Assembly: GCF_027409185.1 (NCBI RefSeq)
Contig: NC_084462.1
Span: 41,116,679 to 41,180,678 of the forward strand
From: Cynocephalus volans
Taxonomy: Eukaryota; Chordata; Mammalia; Dermoptera; Cynocephalidae
Length of the DNA stretch: 64,000 nucleotides
Direction of reading: 5' to 3'
Positions 13,038 through 24,900 of the stretch are shown here, piece by piece. Under the pieces are notes generated by a model that worked only from the letters and a program-made list of their open reading frames with translations, did not search any database and had not been told where the DNA came from. How positions within the stretch are numbered: position 1 is the first letter of the stretch; the number at the start of each line of letters is the position of its first letter. A program made the translations under genes and the position numbers.

Positions 13038-13631
13038 GTGTGTTCCATTTGTACATTGTTTAACTCTATCAAGGCTTTCAGCTCTAAGCAGTACATGTTG
13101 TTCTATAAATCACAGGTATGGAAAAATTGTAATAAAAGTATTAATAGGTAATTAGTTTGAATTTTAATATAATACATTCCCAACGTAATATTAAAGTTGA
13201 AGGAGAATGTTGGACTTGCTTGAGGAATAGAACTAGTGAGATTATTTTCAACCATCTTGCTTATCCTCTGTGATCATTGGTTATGTATCTTTTTCAATAA
13301 AGAAGTTATTTTCTCTCCTCCAAATCTTTTAACCTCTGTATATAAACAAAGATGTCCTTTTTGCTAGTCATAAAGAGAAAAACTCAATTATTTAGTAAAT
13401 AATCTTATAAATGCTGCACATTTTACTGATTTCATAGTTTTTTCAACTAATTAGTTCTTTTCCCAAAAAGTCAAATTCTAGTTTCTAGTGTACAGTAAGA
13501 GTGCAGGAAAATGTTGATAAATTTTTTCTTTAATAATCCTCTTGCTAATTTATATTATTCCTGGAAAGCAATAGTTCCATGAAATTTTGGTTCAGGCAGT
13601 CAGTTGATTAACTTAAAAATCCTGGAGTTTC

Positions 13632-13777
13632 GGCCGAGCCCGTGGTGCACTTGGTAGAGTGCTGCGCTGGCAGCGCGGCAACGCTCCCGCCGCGGGTTCG
13701 GATCCTATATAGGACTGACCAGTGCACTCACTGGCTGAGTGCTGGTCACGAAAAAACGACAAAAAAAAAAAAAAAAA
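13632..13777 (+). mobile_element. tRNA-Ile-like SINE
   Basis: Starts ggccgagcccgtggtgcact and ends in gacaaaaaaa. Imperfect direct repeats of aaaaatcctggagtttc flank it at about 13616-13631 and 13777-13793. It sits in an intron of the MTMR10 remnant. Confidence 0.9.
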
Positions 13778-14802
13778 AAAAATCCTGGAATTTCCTCTCA
13801 GCTATTTTCTCTTTTCATTTGTAAAGTGTTATACACTTGCCCCCTACATCTTGATTTATAATAGTAATTGTTTTCTAAGAAAATATTTGCATAGTAATAT
13901 AAACTTTTCATCAAAGGGTCTACTTATATATATTTTTCATATAGTCATTCATTAATTTACCATAATATTGTCTGTACATTTGTGTGTTTGTTGCAATCTT
14001 CTTGGGTATATTTAGACTAAATTTAAGGCATTTACAGATGCCCACCATGCAGGAACACCAGCTTATTTGCATGTAGACTTGGGTTTTTCCCTTTGCTTTT
14101 AGCTTTATTATGATCATGGCCCCAGACTTCACTGTCAATGACAAGCAGATACTTGAATCCAATACCACTAATAGGAAAAATAAACCAGTGCCCTACTAAC
14201 AACAGGTTAATAGGGTTTAACTATGTCCTTAGTTTGAAAATGAGTATAAAATGTTAACAGGTGAAAAAAATGAGCTATAGTTTGCCAAAAACTTTTTCTA
14301 AATATTTTTATTTCCAGTAGACTTTCTGTTCTAAAAAGATACCTTTTCCTCTAAAATCTTCATTGTGAAAACCTACCATGATTTTATCCATTAAAATCTG
14401 ATGACTTCTGAGTCCCATCTTCTCTGTTATTTTGTGGCCAGTTTACCTAGAACTAGACATGCAAACATTTGCCTGTGAAGTGACTGATAATATTACAGGT
14501 CTTGGACATTATAGTGGTATTGTGGTGTACATTTTAACCTAATTTCCATCTGTTAAAAAAACGGGAGGGAGAAAGGTGGAGAGAATGTGCACATGCATTT
14601 CTTTCTCTCTGCCCTTGCTTTACTACTAAACTGTGTTCTAAGATGCTACATCCTTACAATGGTCCTACTACACAGGTGAACGTCTGTTGTGCTTTTTAGA
14701 GATGTTCCTCACAATTTCTCATCACACTGAAAAGTAAGGCTTGTATTACCACTGCAAAGTTCTTGGAAAAAGAATTAATGTGAACATAATTTTTTATTTC
14801 AG

Positions 14803-14875
14803 AAATTCCATTACAGAAACCTTCTTCTTGGTGAACATGATGTCCCTTTAACATGTATTGAGCAAACTCTCACAG
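14803..14875 (+). pseudogene. MTMR10: MTMR10 remnant, exon 4 equivalent
   Basis: 73 nt, acceptor tttttatttcag, donor ACAG|GTATGT. Encodes KFHYRNLLLGEHDVPLTC and IEQTLT, very close to human MTMR10 (IEQIVT). Confidence 0.88.
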
Positions 14876-15413
14876 GTATGTAGTATTCTGTATGCACTCT
14901 CTCTGAAAGTTGCTTTTACTCTGGAAATATTGTTGAAGAGTCATACCTCTTAAATACTTGAGTTGGAATTTTATTTCTATAGGTTTACTTTTACCTTTTT
15001 TTTTTGAGTCCCAGAAATATTAATGAAAGAGGAGGTCAAGAAATTACTTTAAAATGGAAATACAGAATTTAGCTTTCTATGATTTTTAAGTTTTTGTCTT
15101 GTTTTTAATTAAAATCCTAATCATTAATTATATCTAGATGGTGGTGGTTTTATGCAAAGGATAACTTAAAATATCTTCAAAAAGAAAGTTGAGACTGACC
15201 CCACAAAGTTCTAGAAATTGTAGACAGATATGAAAGATTCCACAGAAGCATTGCACAAGTGATGACTAACCTTCCCATTACTTTCATTAAGAATTTTTTT
15301 AAGTATTCATTCTTACTCTCTTTTGATTTAAAAAAAAAAAAAAGAATTTGTTAAAGGGTACTAAAGAGTGAGTAACAAGAAATAATTTTTACACATTTTT
15401 TTTTCTTTTTTAG

Positions 15414-15556
15414 TAAATGACCACAAGAGGAAACAGAAAGTCGTAGGCCCCAGCCGGAAACTGAAATTTAATCCAACAGAGTTAATTATTTATTGTAAAG
15501 ATTTGAGAATTGTCAGCTGTCACTTTAATGAATCAGGTCCTAAAGATGCCAAAACG
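15414..15556 (+). pseudogene. MTMR10: MTMR10 remnant, exon 5 equivalent, donor lost
   Basis: 143 nt after acceptor cttttttag. Encodes VNDHKRKQKVVGPSRKLKFN then PTELIIYCKD and ESGPKDAKT. The expected GT after the last codon is CT, so splicing to a next exon at the normal site is not possible. The open frame would read on 31 codons to a stop near 15656. Confidence 0.85.
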
Positions 15557-16714
15557 CTAATACTGTTAAGTTTCATCCGGTTCTGGCTTCTGCACTATAT
15601 TTATCAATTTCACTTTTGTATGGAGGTTTTTATTTCTCAATTGCTCAGACTTTTTTAGGGAAGTTATCATCAGATATCTTCCTACATAAAGTTAGAGCCA
15701 AGAATATTAATAGAATTATTTCCATTAAGATCCTACTAGCTGATTTCTTTCTCGGTTAAAAAGGTTGGAAAGTTGGAGATATGATGTAATTGATGTTTGT
15801 GACAAGGTTTTTAATTTAGTACCACAGAAGTTTACCAACAAACTGAAAGCTAGAATTAGATTACATAATGGTTAGGTAAATGTATAGTTATGGGCAAGGC
15901 CTAATAATTATTAGTGATTTAAAGAAATCCTAACAAATTGATCTGAGTGATACTCAGCAAGGGCAACTCAAAGCCAGGAACTTTTTAATTGGCTTATTCT
16001 TCCCTTGTCTTCCTGGGAATGTTTATTGCCTACTCTTAGAGTAAAATTCAAGGACAGAAATCTTCACCTCTTTGATTCCATGTTGCGGCTTTGCCAGCAG
16101 AGTGAAACTGGCACACTAATGCCCTCTGTTTTGGCTGCGATGCAGCACATGCAGAGAGTAGTAGCAGAATTTCCAGAAGGAAGCCTGATCCTGTGTACTG
16201 AGAACACAGCCCCAGTGTCTCAGTGGAACAGGGAGTTGCTTTCTCTAGAACTGAGGCAGCCTTTGCTCCACCAAGCAATGTGCACATTTGTTTTCCATCG
16301 TCAGTAGACTGCAGTAAAATTTCTGTTGATACTAAAATGAGGCTGCCAAGCACATCTTAAGGCAGCTGTCTTCATATACTATGGTGAAGAGGTGGTAGAT
16401 TAGCTTTTAGAACTAGAACCAACAGTTTCTTCACAGGACTGCAAGCATGAGATCAACATCTGAAAATGCACGACCATTGGGACTGGCTAGCAGAGTGCTG
16501 GTGGGCTCTGTGGCTCAAACTTTCCAGTCCAGTCTGCATAACCATCTCAGCATGCCACATTACTGTAAATTCAACTACATAACTTTTAAGGCCCTTTTCA
16601 GGTGTTGAATTCTGCTTTTGTGATCTTGGAATTTTGCCAGTTTAAGATGCCTATTCTTATATAGAAAGATTTCAGAATTAATCAAGTAGTAGACTGTACA
16701 TAAAATATTTGAGC
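15557..16714. other. No confident exon; one 100-codon frame
   Basis: Should correspond to the MTMR10 intron after exon 5. A plus frame at 16005-16307 (MSSWECLLPTL..., ending FHRQ) is less AT-rich than its surroundings but matches no protein I recognise, including later MTMR10 exons. Confidence 0.4.
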
Positions 16715-16727
16715 CAAGTTACTTTCT

Positions 16728-16897
16728 TTTTTTTTTTTAATTTATTTATTTTAATTTTATTTTGTCAATATACAATGTGGTTGATTATTGTGGCCCATTA
16801 CGGAAACCTCCCTCCCTCCTCCCTCTATCCCCTCCCACCCAACAATGTCCTTTCTGTTTGCTTGTCGTATCAACTTCAAGGAATTGTAGTTATGTCT
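16728..16897 (-). mobile_element. 5'-truncated L1 insertion
   Basis: About 170 bp of L1 3' UTR in reverse orientation: T run (tail) at the left, then ttttgtcaatatacaatgtg. A perfect 13-bp duplication, caagttactttct, flanks it at 16715-16727 and 16898-16910. Confidence 0.93.
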
Positions 16898-16910
16898 CAA
16901 GTTACTTTCT

Positions 16911-17876
16911 CTAACTTAGATACTTGTAATTTAATCAATCAAAGCATCAAGAACCTACTTATGAAAACTTTAACTTCAAGATGTATAGCATCCTGAGAAT
17001 AAGCACACCTCAGAACTTGTCAGATTGAGTCAGGATAGGAAATTTTTAAGTAAAAAATTGATGCAGTTGACCCAATATTTTTTCAGAAAGCTTAAATCTC
17101 TCCCACTCTCTTGCTATATTTTTCAGATGACGCTGTTTTAGAAAGTGAAAATCATAATTATTTGGCTTCATTCTTGAGCCATCCCTAGAGTACTTGTTAG
17201 TCATTGATATGTGAGGCAGTGTGCTAAATTTTGTAAGACTGAAAGGCTAAGATGCACTTTCTCTTCCTAAAGAGCTTCAGTCTAGATGAAAAGATAGAGT
17301 ATAAACAAATGAAAACTGAATAGCAGCATAAAAGATGTTTCCACACAAGTGATTAGTTGCACAATGAACAAAACATAAGTGTTCTGGAAATTCAGGATAT
17401 CCCTTGTGTGTTGTGCTGCTGGTGAGTGCTGATGAGGGCCTCTCTGAATTGTCTGCACAAAACAAGCTAATCCATGTTATGCCCTTGCCCAAGACCAAGT
17501 TTCTGACAAAAGTCCTGTCACCAATGTGATAAAATATAAAAAGCATGTTACCTCAGGCCCCAAAGAAATGCTCTCTTTGTCTTTTATACAGTTCTAGGGG
17601 GGGAAATGCAAAGAAAAAATAGAGGCAATGGAAATATAGAGAATTTTTTCCCTGATTTACATATTTTCAAACACCGAGGGTTAAGTCATGTGTGGCTACA
17701 AAAGCTTAATGGCTTTGAGAGTTCAAAACAAAACTTCTGGCATACTCTTTTATTTCAAGTGTAAGTTTTTATCTAAAATTAGGTAGCAGTTGGGAAGTTA
17801 TGGCTCATTGTTACCTTGTAGAAGCTTTGAATGCTAAGTTTTCTCTGGAAAATGTTTTGATTTTATAAGTTGTTTT
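16911..17876. other. No gene seen
   Basis: AT-rich non-coding DNA. I looked on the minus strand for the missing FAN1 nuclease-domain exons and found none. Confidence 0.4.
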
Positions 17877-17891
17877 AAAATGACCAGATGC

Positions 17892-18071
17892 GGGGCCAGC
17901 CTGTGGCTTACTCGGGAGAGTGCGGTGCTGATAACGCCAAGGCCACGGGTTCGGATCCCATATAGGGATGGCCGGTTTGCTCACTGGGTGAGCATGGTGC
18001 TGACAACACCAAGTCAAGGGTTAAGATCCCCTTACCGGTCATCTTTTAAAAAAAATAAAATAAAATAAAAT
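17892..18071 (+). mobile_element. tRNA-Ile-like SINE, two-part form
   Basis: Two tRNA-related units in tandem: ggggccagcctgtggcttac with acgggttcggatcccatata, then a second unit with gtcaagggttaagatcccct, then a taaaa tail. A 15-bp duplication, aaaatgaccagatgc, flanks it at 17877-17891 and 18072-18086. Confidence 0.93.
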
Positions 18072-18086
18072 AAAATGACCAGATGC

Positions 18087-20319
18087 ATGTTTGGAGTTCT
18101 CTGATAGATGAACTATTGATTAGTTTTGAAATACCAAAAACATTTATATTTTGTTTGAAATATGAAATCTCAAAATACTGAATTGGTTCACATTTTGTTA
18201 CATTTGCTCTAAAACCTAGTTGTCTAGTTGGTGCTGTCTCAATTGTATTATGACAAAATGAGATCACTTTGTGCAACTGGATCTATTAACATTCATCCTC
18301 ATGTCCTTGGGCTGTCACGGGAAAATAATGATAGTTAGGAAAGGTCTGTATAGAGAAAAAAGGGATTTGATGATGCAGAATTAGACATCTAACCTCATAG
18401 CAACTTTGAGACATCATGTCCTCTTGAAGAACATTTGCTTGAAACTGAGGGGCGAGGGGAGTTTGTTTTTAATGATTTATCACTTGTTAAAATATGTATA
18501 AATACATAAGGATGGTAAGTGAAATGTATACTCTGTGTCTCCCCTTTATTCTCAAATTAGTTGGTTGTGAACCACTTGTTAAGGTATACTTTCTAGAAGT
18601 AAATTCAGTTCATCTTACTAAAGAACAAGTTGGCCTTTTCCTGAACTGTACTTTTTGCCTTGAATCTTATACTTATTCCTTGGCGGCTTTCAGAACACAC
18701 AAATATATAGGAAACCAGTTTTGTTTGCAAGTGTGATAGAACTTGATGAGACTTGAGTGTCTCCAGTGCTGGCCTCCTGGCTGGTCTTAGAATCATCAAC
18801 TGTGGGTACTTCTGGCTTCTGTCCAGAGAATATCAGCCGTGGTCCAAAAACTCCTTCAAAAGTGGTTTGCTTTTTTTTCTCCAATAAAATATTTGCCATA
18901 ATTTGCTATCTTCAGTACTAAGATTTTCTTCATTTCCTGTGATAGCCAGGGCAAATGAACTATTTTAAAGGCAGTTTTTAAAGATGTAATTTTTTAAAAA
19001 ATTATTAATGCTTAGGGAATAATCGTAAATTAGAATAATTTTATGTGAAAATGAGACCTGTTGTTTTTTGTCGATGTTGTTTGTTGTTTTGGTTTTTAAC
19101 TCTTTCAAAAACTCAGGGATATAGGCTAAATATTGTTAGGTTCAGCGAGATGGAGAAAAGGGAGGGAGAGAGAGAGAGAGAGACTGAGCTAGGTGCTATT
19201 TCAGCCAAGTAGCTTTATTCCACCAATGTGGAGGGGAGACTGAATCAGATCAGTTCCCTCGAACAAAGGAAAGCAAGTGGTTTATAAGCCATTGAGGGTT
19301 CTGACAGAGTAATGGGCAATTTCAAAATCAGTGGTATGCAAGGTGACACAGCCCTTGTGGTCAGCTAATATCTGGTCAGTTACGGCATAGGCTTCTAATT
19401 AGTGTTGCCACTATATCAGTATGAAGTGTTCCAGCCTGAAGCCTGCTAACACAGTCTCTAAGATGTTCCTTTGATGGTAACAGTCATGTTTACCCCTTCC
19501 CAGGAGAGGAATTTTGCTGACCAGTTCCCAGAGCAGAAAAGAGAAAGGGGACGGGGAGGAGGGGGGAAAGTTGCTTAACATGGCTGTGCTGATGTTAAGC
19601 TAGCCATGAGGCCTAATAAGTATATATAAGAAATTGTAAATATAGGAATTTGGAGAGAGGCTTTTTGAATACTATATATGAAGAAACAAAGAAAAGGACT
19701 CCTGGCTTGCTTTCTGTTCTCAGAATGTTCCACAATAACATCATGAATGTAATCCAGATAAACAAGTTTACATGTGCCTTTGTCTATATACTCAAAGATA
19801 CCCCTTACTTAGGCTATACAAAAATAAGTTATACACACTTGAAATTACACTACTTGGTTCAAGTTGTTCTCCGTGCCCCCCCAAAATCAACCATTGTGGA
19901 AATAATTAAATTGAGTTTCAGTAAATGTAGATGCTCTTAGACGTACTCATTTGTTTTCTAACCTAATGTGATATTATGCTATTTTTAAGGGGCTCTTTAG
20001 AAATAGGCTGTCTTGGGTATTTGCCTTGCAGGTAGACTTTCTTTTTTGCTTTGCAGCCACAAAAAAACATGCTCCATAATCAGTGATCTGTGAATTTCTT
20101 TTGTGTAAACAGGGCCTGTGACTGCTTTTTAATTGTCTTAGAGAACAATATACGAGTATTATTGTCTTGGAGCATTTTCCTTAATATGTTAATAACTAAT
20201 TTTGTAAACTAGTATTTTTAGTGCAGCCACTGTTGGACACAGAGCACCATCAGGAAGCTACTGAAGGGGTGCTACAGAATGCAGAAGTCTTCAGGTCTTT
20301 ATTCAAGTCTGTGTAGGGA
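18087..20319. other. No gene seen; short GA microsatellite
   Basis: A (GA)n tract lies at about 19160-19183. The GC-richer 19136-19610 part, including a purine-rich stretch at 19545-19570, may be an old LTR, but I cannot place it. No exon recognised on either strand. Confidence 0.4.
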
Positions 20320-20597
20320 GGTCTTTCTTGGTCCCCTTCTCTGCATTTCTAACCTGCGTTCCTCTTCTCTCACTATGACACTTCATGTTCCCCTTCTTTG
20401 CTCTATTTTTTTCTCCCTTAGCACTTATCAGTATCTAACTTACTAGATTTTTTCTTGTTTATCTTGCTTAGTGTCTGTCTTCCCTGCTGGAATGTAAGCT
20501 GAATAAGGGCAGGGATTTGCGTGTGTTCTGTTCACCATATCCTCAGGGCTTGGAACATCATAGGTGCTCAGTAAATACTTGTTGAATGAATGAGAAA
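20320..20597 (+). mobile_element. L2 LINE, 3' end
   Basis: Classic L2 3' end: gctggaatgtaagctgaata, agggcagggatttg, then taggtgctcagtaaatactt and gttgaatgaatga. Confidence 0.8.
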
Positions 20598-21273
<676 letters not shown>

Positions 21274-21828
21274 TCATACCGTGCCTAGAGAGGGCTGGGT
21301 TAATCGGAAGAATATTGGGTACCTACAAAACTTGGAAACTGGCCAATTGGTTGATGCATCTTTCTTTCAAAAGATATGTAAAAATTAATCTGGTGTATGT
21401 AATCTGTTATAAAAGCAATTTATTCCATTTTGGAGTATTTTGGAGTAATAATTTGCAAAAAAGAGTTTTTAGCTTAAATCGGTAGACCTCTCAGCAGGCC
21501 CATGTGATAATGTATGTGACAGCCTGGCACAGTGGCTGGGCCATGCAGGTGCTCAGTGAAGGCTGAAGCTGAAGGCAGTTTGTACTGAAAGTATAAAATG
21601 CAATGTTGCAGGTAGACAACGTTTAAAACTTAACATCCTTACCTTTGAAATTCTACCAATCAGAATTTAAGCTATTTTTACAGTGGAGTTAGCAATGTGA
21701 GGTGTGGATGTCCCAAAAGACCTTAACAGAGACAAGTCTCTGACAGCAACAGACATGCAGTGCACAGGTGGGGCCAAGTCACAACCGTGCACAGAGGAGT
21801 GTCCTCGCGGTCCACGTCACAGGGTTAC

Positions 21829-21931
21829 CTGGTAGGCTATTTTGAAGAGTCAGGTATCCCATCCATGAGGATTACATCCCACAAGAGGAGGCCACACAGG
21901 GTGCTGAAGGTGGACCCTTCCCTGTGAATCC
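21829..21931 (-). pseudogene. FAN1: FAN1 remnant, exon for residues 831-864, 1-base deletion
   Basis: Acceptor tttgtcgtag, donor CAG|GTAACC. Encodes [19 protein letters not shown] and VILMDGIPD. One base is then missing compared with the human exon (103 against 104 nt), so VFRNACQ becomes SSK and stop. E834 is kept, G833 is R. Confidence 0.9.
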
Positions 21932-24900
21932 CTACGACAAAGTCACACACACATGCAGGAAAAATCAGTTTTACCTGTCTGTTTTGTCTTGTTTATTTTG
22001 GCAACTCGCCCATACAGGTGTTATCAGCACAACACTCTGACCAGCTGTTTCTTCAAAAACACCACCATAACTTACTGCACACTTGATTTCAAGGAAATAA
22101 TAGGAATATTTTAGGTTCAGTAGCAAATGCTGTTTTCATGCCATTCCTAGCCCACTTTTTATACTGTATTGTTTATATACAGAAGCTTTGTTTAAAGGCA
22201 GAAATCTTAGTAAAAAGTTCATAGAAAAACTCAAATGAACATTTCAAAGCCACAAAGCAGTGGTTCTCAAACTTTAGTGAATAATCTAAGAAACATGTTT
22301 TTTTATTTTTGAAAAAAAGGCTGATTCCCTCCTCGGGCTCCAGAGGGCGTGACTTAGCGGCCAGGCTGAGCGCAGAGTCTCCGTGCGGGCTCTGGTGCAA
22401 GTGGGCCCTCAGCCACCCCTGGAGAAACACTTCTCCAAGGGGATCTGGCAGGAGGAGGCCTGGCAGAGGCTGGCCCGCGCCCTTGAATGTAGCAGGCGCT
22501 GTCTCCATGCACCTCACTCGCCCGAGCATTGCATGCTCTGGCCTGAGCCGTGTTCCCAGTGTTCCCATCACTCAGGGCTTTCACATCACCTTTGGCCTCA
22601 AAGAGCATCTCATTCAGGCCATGCCTCTGCACATCACACACACATCATCCTGGTTGGGAGCCAACTTCAGAGGAAGAAATCAGTACCTGAGGCCACACAG
22701 AAAGCCAGAGGCAGAGTCGGGAGTGGGACAAAGGGCTCAGGTCATGGCACAGCACACAGGCCTGTGTACCTGAGTGAGCCCCAGCTCGCCAGGCCCTCTC
22801 TCCAAGCCAGGCTTCTCTGCTTGTCACACACCCAACCAGGGCGGCTGTGTGGACAACTCCCCACGTTACTGCCATGGGCAAGAGGGTGCCAGCCACCAGG
22901 GCCCATCCTGACACACTCATGCTGGCAGAAAAGCTGCTCTGGCTGGTCCCCCCTGCCACACACAGACCCCACTCCACCCGTGCACAAGGCCACAGCGAGA
23001 AGGGGTAAAAGCAGAGGCCAGGCAGCCACAGCTCGTCTGCACAGGGCTTCCTGCTCACCCTGTGCCATGTGAAAGGACACATGGGACAGAGACCTGCCCT
23101 CCATCAGGAGCAGCATGTGGCCAACTCCCCTGGCCTGCGTCCCTGAGGCTGTGCTGGGCTCTCTCTGTCTGTCCCCCTCTCAATTCTAGCCCCTTGTCCC
23201 TGAAGCCTCTCTCCATGATTCAAAAGGACAGCAGCAGGAACAACAGGACACAGGTGTCCTGGTTGCAGCCAAGTCCTCTAACTTTTACTACAAAGCTTTG
23301 TGCCAGGGTACTGGGCTCTTGCCGGCCAGGAATAAAGCTGGGGCTTGATCTCTCATCAGCTTTCTGTCCTGGTGTGTACACTGTTCAGTGACGAACACGG
23401 GGTCAGGTCACTCCTGAATTCCTAAGCGGTGTGTGCGACGCGTTCCTACTAGAAGTGAGATCGCTTTTGGGGGGATCTTTCTGATTAACTCAGAAATAAC
23501 TGTGCCTGTAGGGGGTCTGTGAGTGCCCTGACACAAACGCCCCTCTGGAACAAAGCCTGGCAACAAGGGTTCAGCTCATTTTCACTGCACTAATTTTATT
23601 AAATGAAAAGTATTTCATATAAAAAAATATTTTACCCTCTGGGAAAGAAGTTGTGTCTGTCTTGCAGGCTCATGGCTCAACTGAAAGCATTTCAGAATGC
23701 TTGGCTCCCAGTCTGCCCACTGGGCCACAGCGTCTGCTCCCGCTTCTGCCCCACCCAGGGTCCACATCCTCTGCGACGCATCCTCTGGGCTGGACTTTCA
23801 CTCCAGTCTCGTCTCTAGCCTTCTGACCCACTGTCCTAACTGCATCCTCTCTGGACTTGGCACTTCTTCCCTGATGGCATCACCCTCCCTGTAAGTGGTA
23901 AAGATACCATGCAGACTAATCCTAATGCTCACCAGAAGGAAACCTGGATTTTGTAAAATCGTATCTGGCAGTTGTCCTCTGATGGTCCTCATTGGTCTTC
24001 TGACCACTCACATGACACTGAAGTGAAATCATGTCCTGACTTTCACACATCTGAAGATATCGGCGTGTTGTTAACACTAGTAGCCCTAGAGCATGGGTGC
24101 AGGGAAGGGAGTCCTGCCTAACCTAGACACGAGGACAGAAGGACTCGATCGGCATCCTGGGAGGGACCCGTGTGTGCACACAGCCAGCACCCTGAGATGA
24201 TGTCTGGAGAGAGGGAGGGGGAGAGGACAGAAGGAAGGCCGTATGGAACTGGGTAGGTTCATGGGCTCCAGCATTCTATCCTCTCCACGGTACAAAGGCA
24301 TGTGCACTGTCTTCCATCACAAAAACATTTTGAAAAGGAGCACATTGGAGCCACTCTGAGGTGTCTCCAGGACAGCGGCCTGCGCCACACCTCGTCTCTG
24401 ATAAGAGAAAGAGGAGCTGCCTCTCTTGTTACCTGCTCTTACTTTTTTTCTCTCTCTGCCCTCCCGTTACCTGCTCTTACTTTATCTATTCAGTTCTACA
24501 TTTTTCTAACAGCCAAGAGTGACAATTTCATTTTACCAATTATAAGGCAAATACTCAAGTCAGTATCTGAGCCCGGACCTTAAATAAAGCATGGAATTGA
24601 TAGTTCATCCTGAGACCAAAAACCAAAGAAAGAATAAAAGAGAGGAAGAGAAGTTGATGTTGATAAATACCCAAACACAAGCCACTTCCAATTGACAAAA
24701 CAGATGAGTCAACTATTTAAAAAACAAAATGTTCACTGCTAGGCTTACCACATGACAACAGAGACACCCAGAGCATCTATCATTTTTAAAGAAGCCACAA
24801 AAAGAGCAAACACACAGCCCTCTGCACTCACAGGGTCCACCTGTGACACGTGTAGTCCATGGATTGGGCCATGCTTCTGGGAGGGCAGTCCGGGGACCCT

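Larger units (their letters stand above)
12901..15556 (+). pseudogene. MTMR10: MTMR10 remnant (three internal exons)
   Basis: Three exons with intact phases together encode about 117 residues matching myotubularin-related protein 10 at roughly residues 40-160, in the PH-GRAM-type region. Recognisable phrases are VNEVNFVRKC-like INEVNFVRKCIATD, ISFITDDPMPLQ, FHYRNLLLGEHDVPLTCIEQ and NPTELIIYCKD. MTMR10 is a catalytically inactive myotubularin relative. Introns are present, so this is not a retrocopy. The first two exons have good GT donors. The third ends at AAAACG followed by CTAATA, so its donor is gone. None of the later MTMR10 exons is visible before the FAN1 remnant begins about 5.6 kb on, and neither are the first two. 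Several substitutions fall in otherwise conserved text (KDFRIVRFRF has become KDLRIVSCHF). I read it as a truncated, dead copy; a still-transcribed fragment cannot be excluded. Confidence 0.85.

Noticed and set aside
12901-15556. MTMR12 or another MTMR paralogue
   Set aside because: The phrases NEVNFVRKCIATD and FHYRNLLLGEHDVPLTC follow MTMR10, not MTMR12, in my memory, and FAN1 lies next door as expected for MTMR10.
22309-23116. Long overlapping open frames on both strands (up to 229 codons)
   Set aside because: They overlap in several frames in a GC-rich FAN1-remnant intron, and show no motif, splice logic or homology I recognise.
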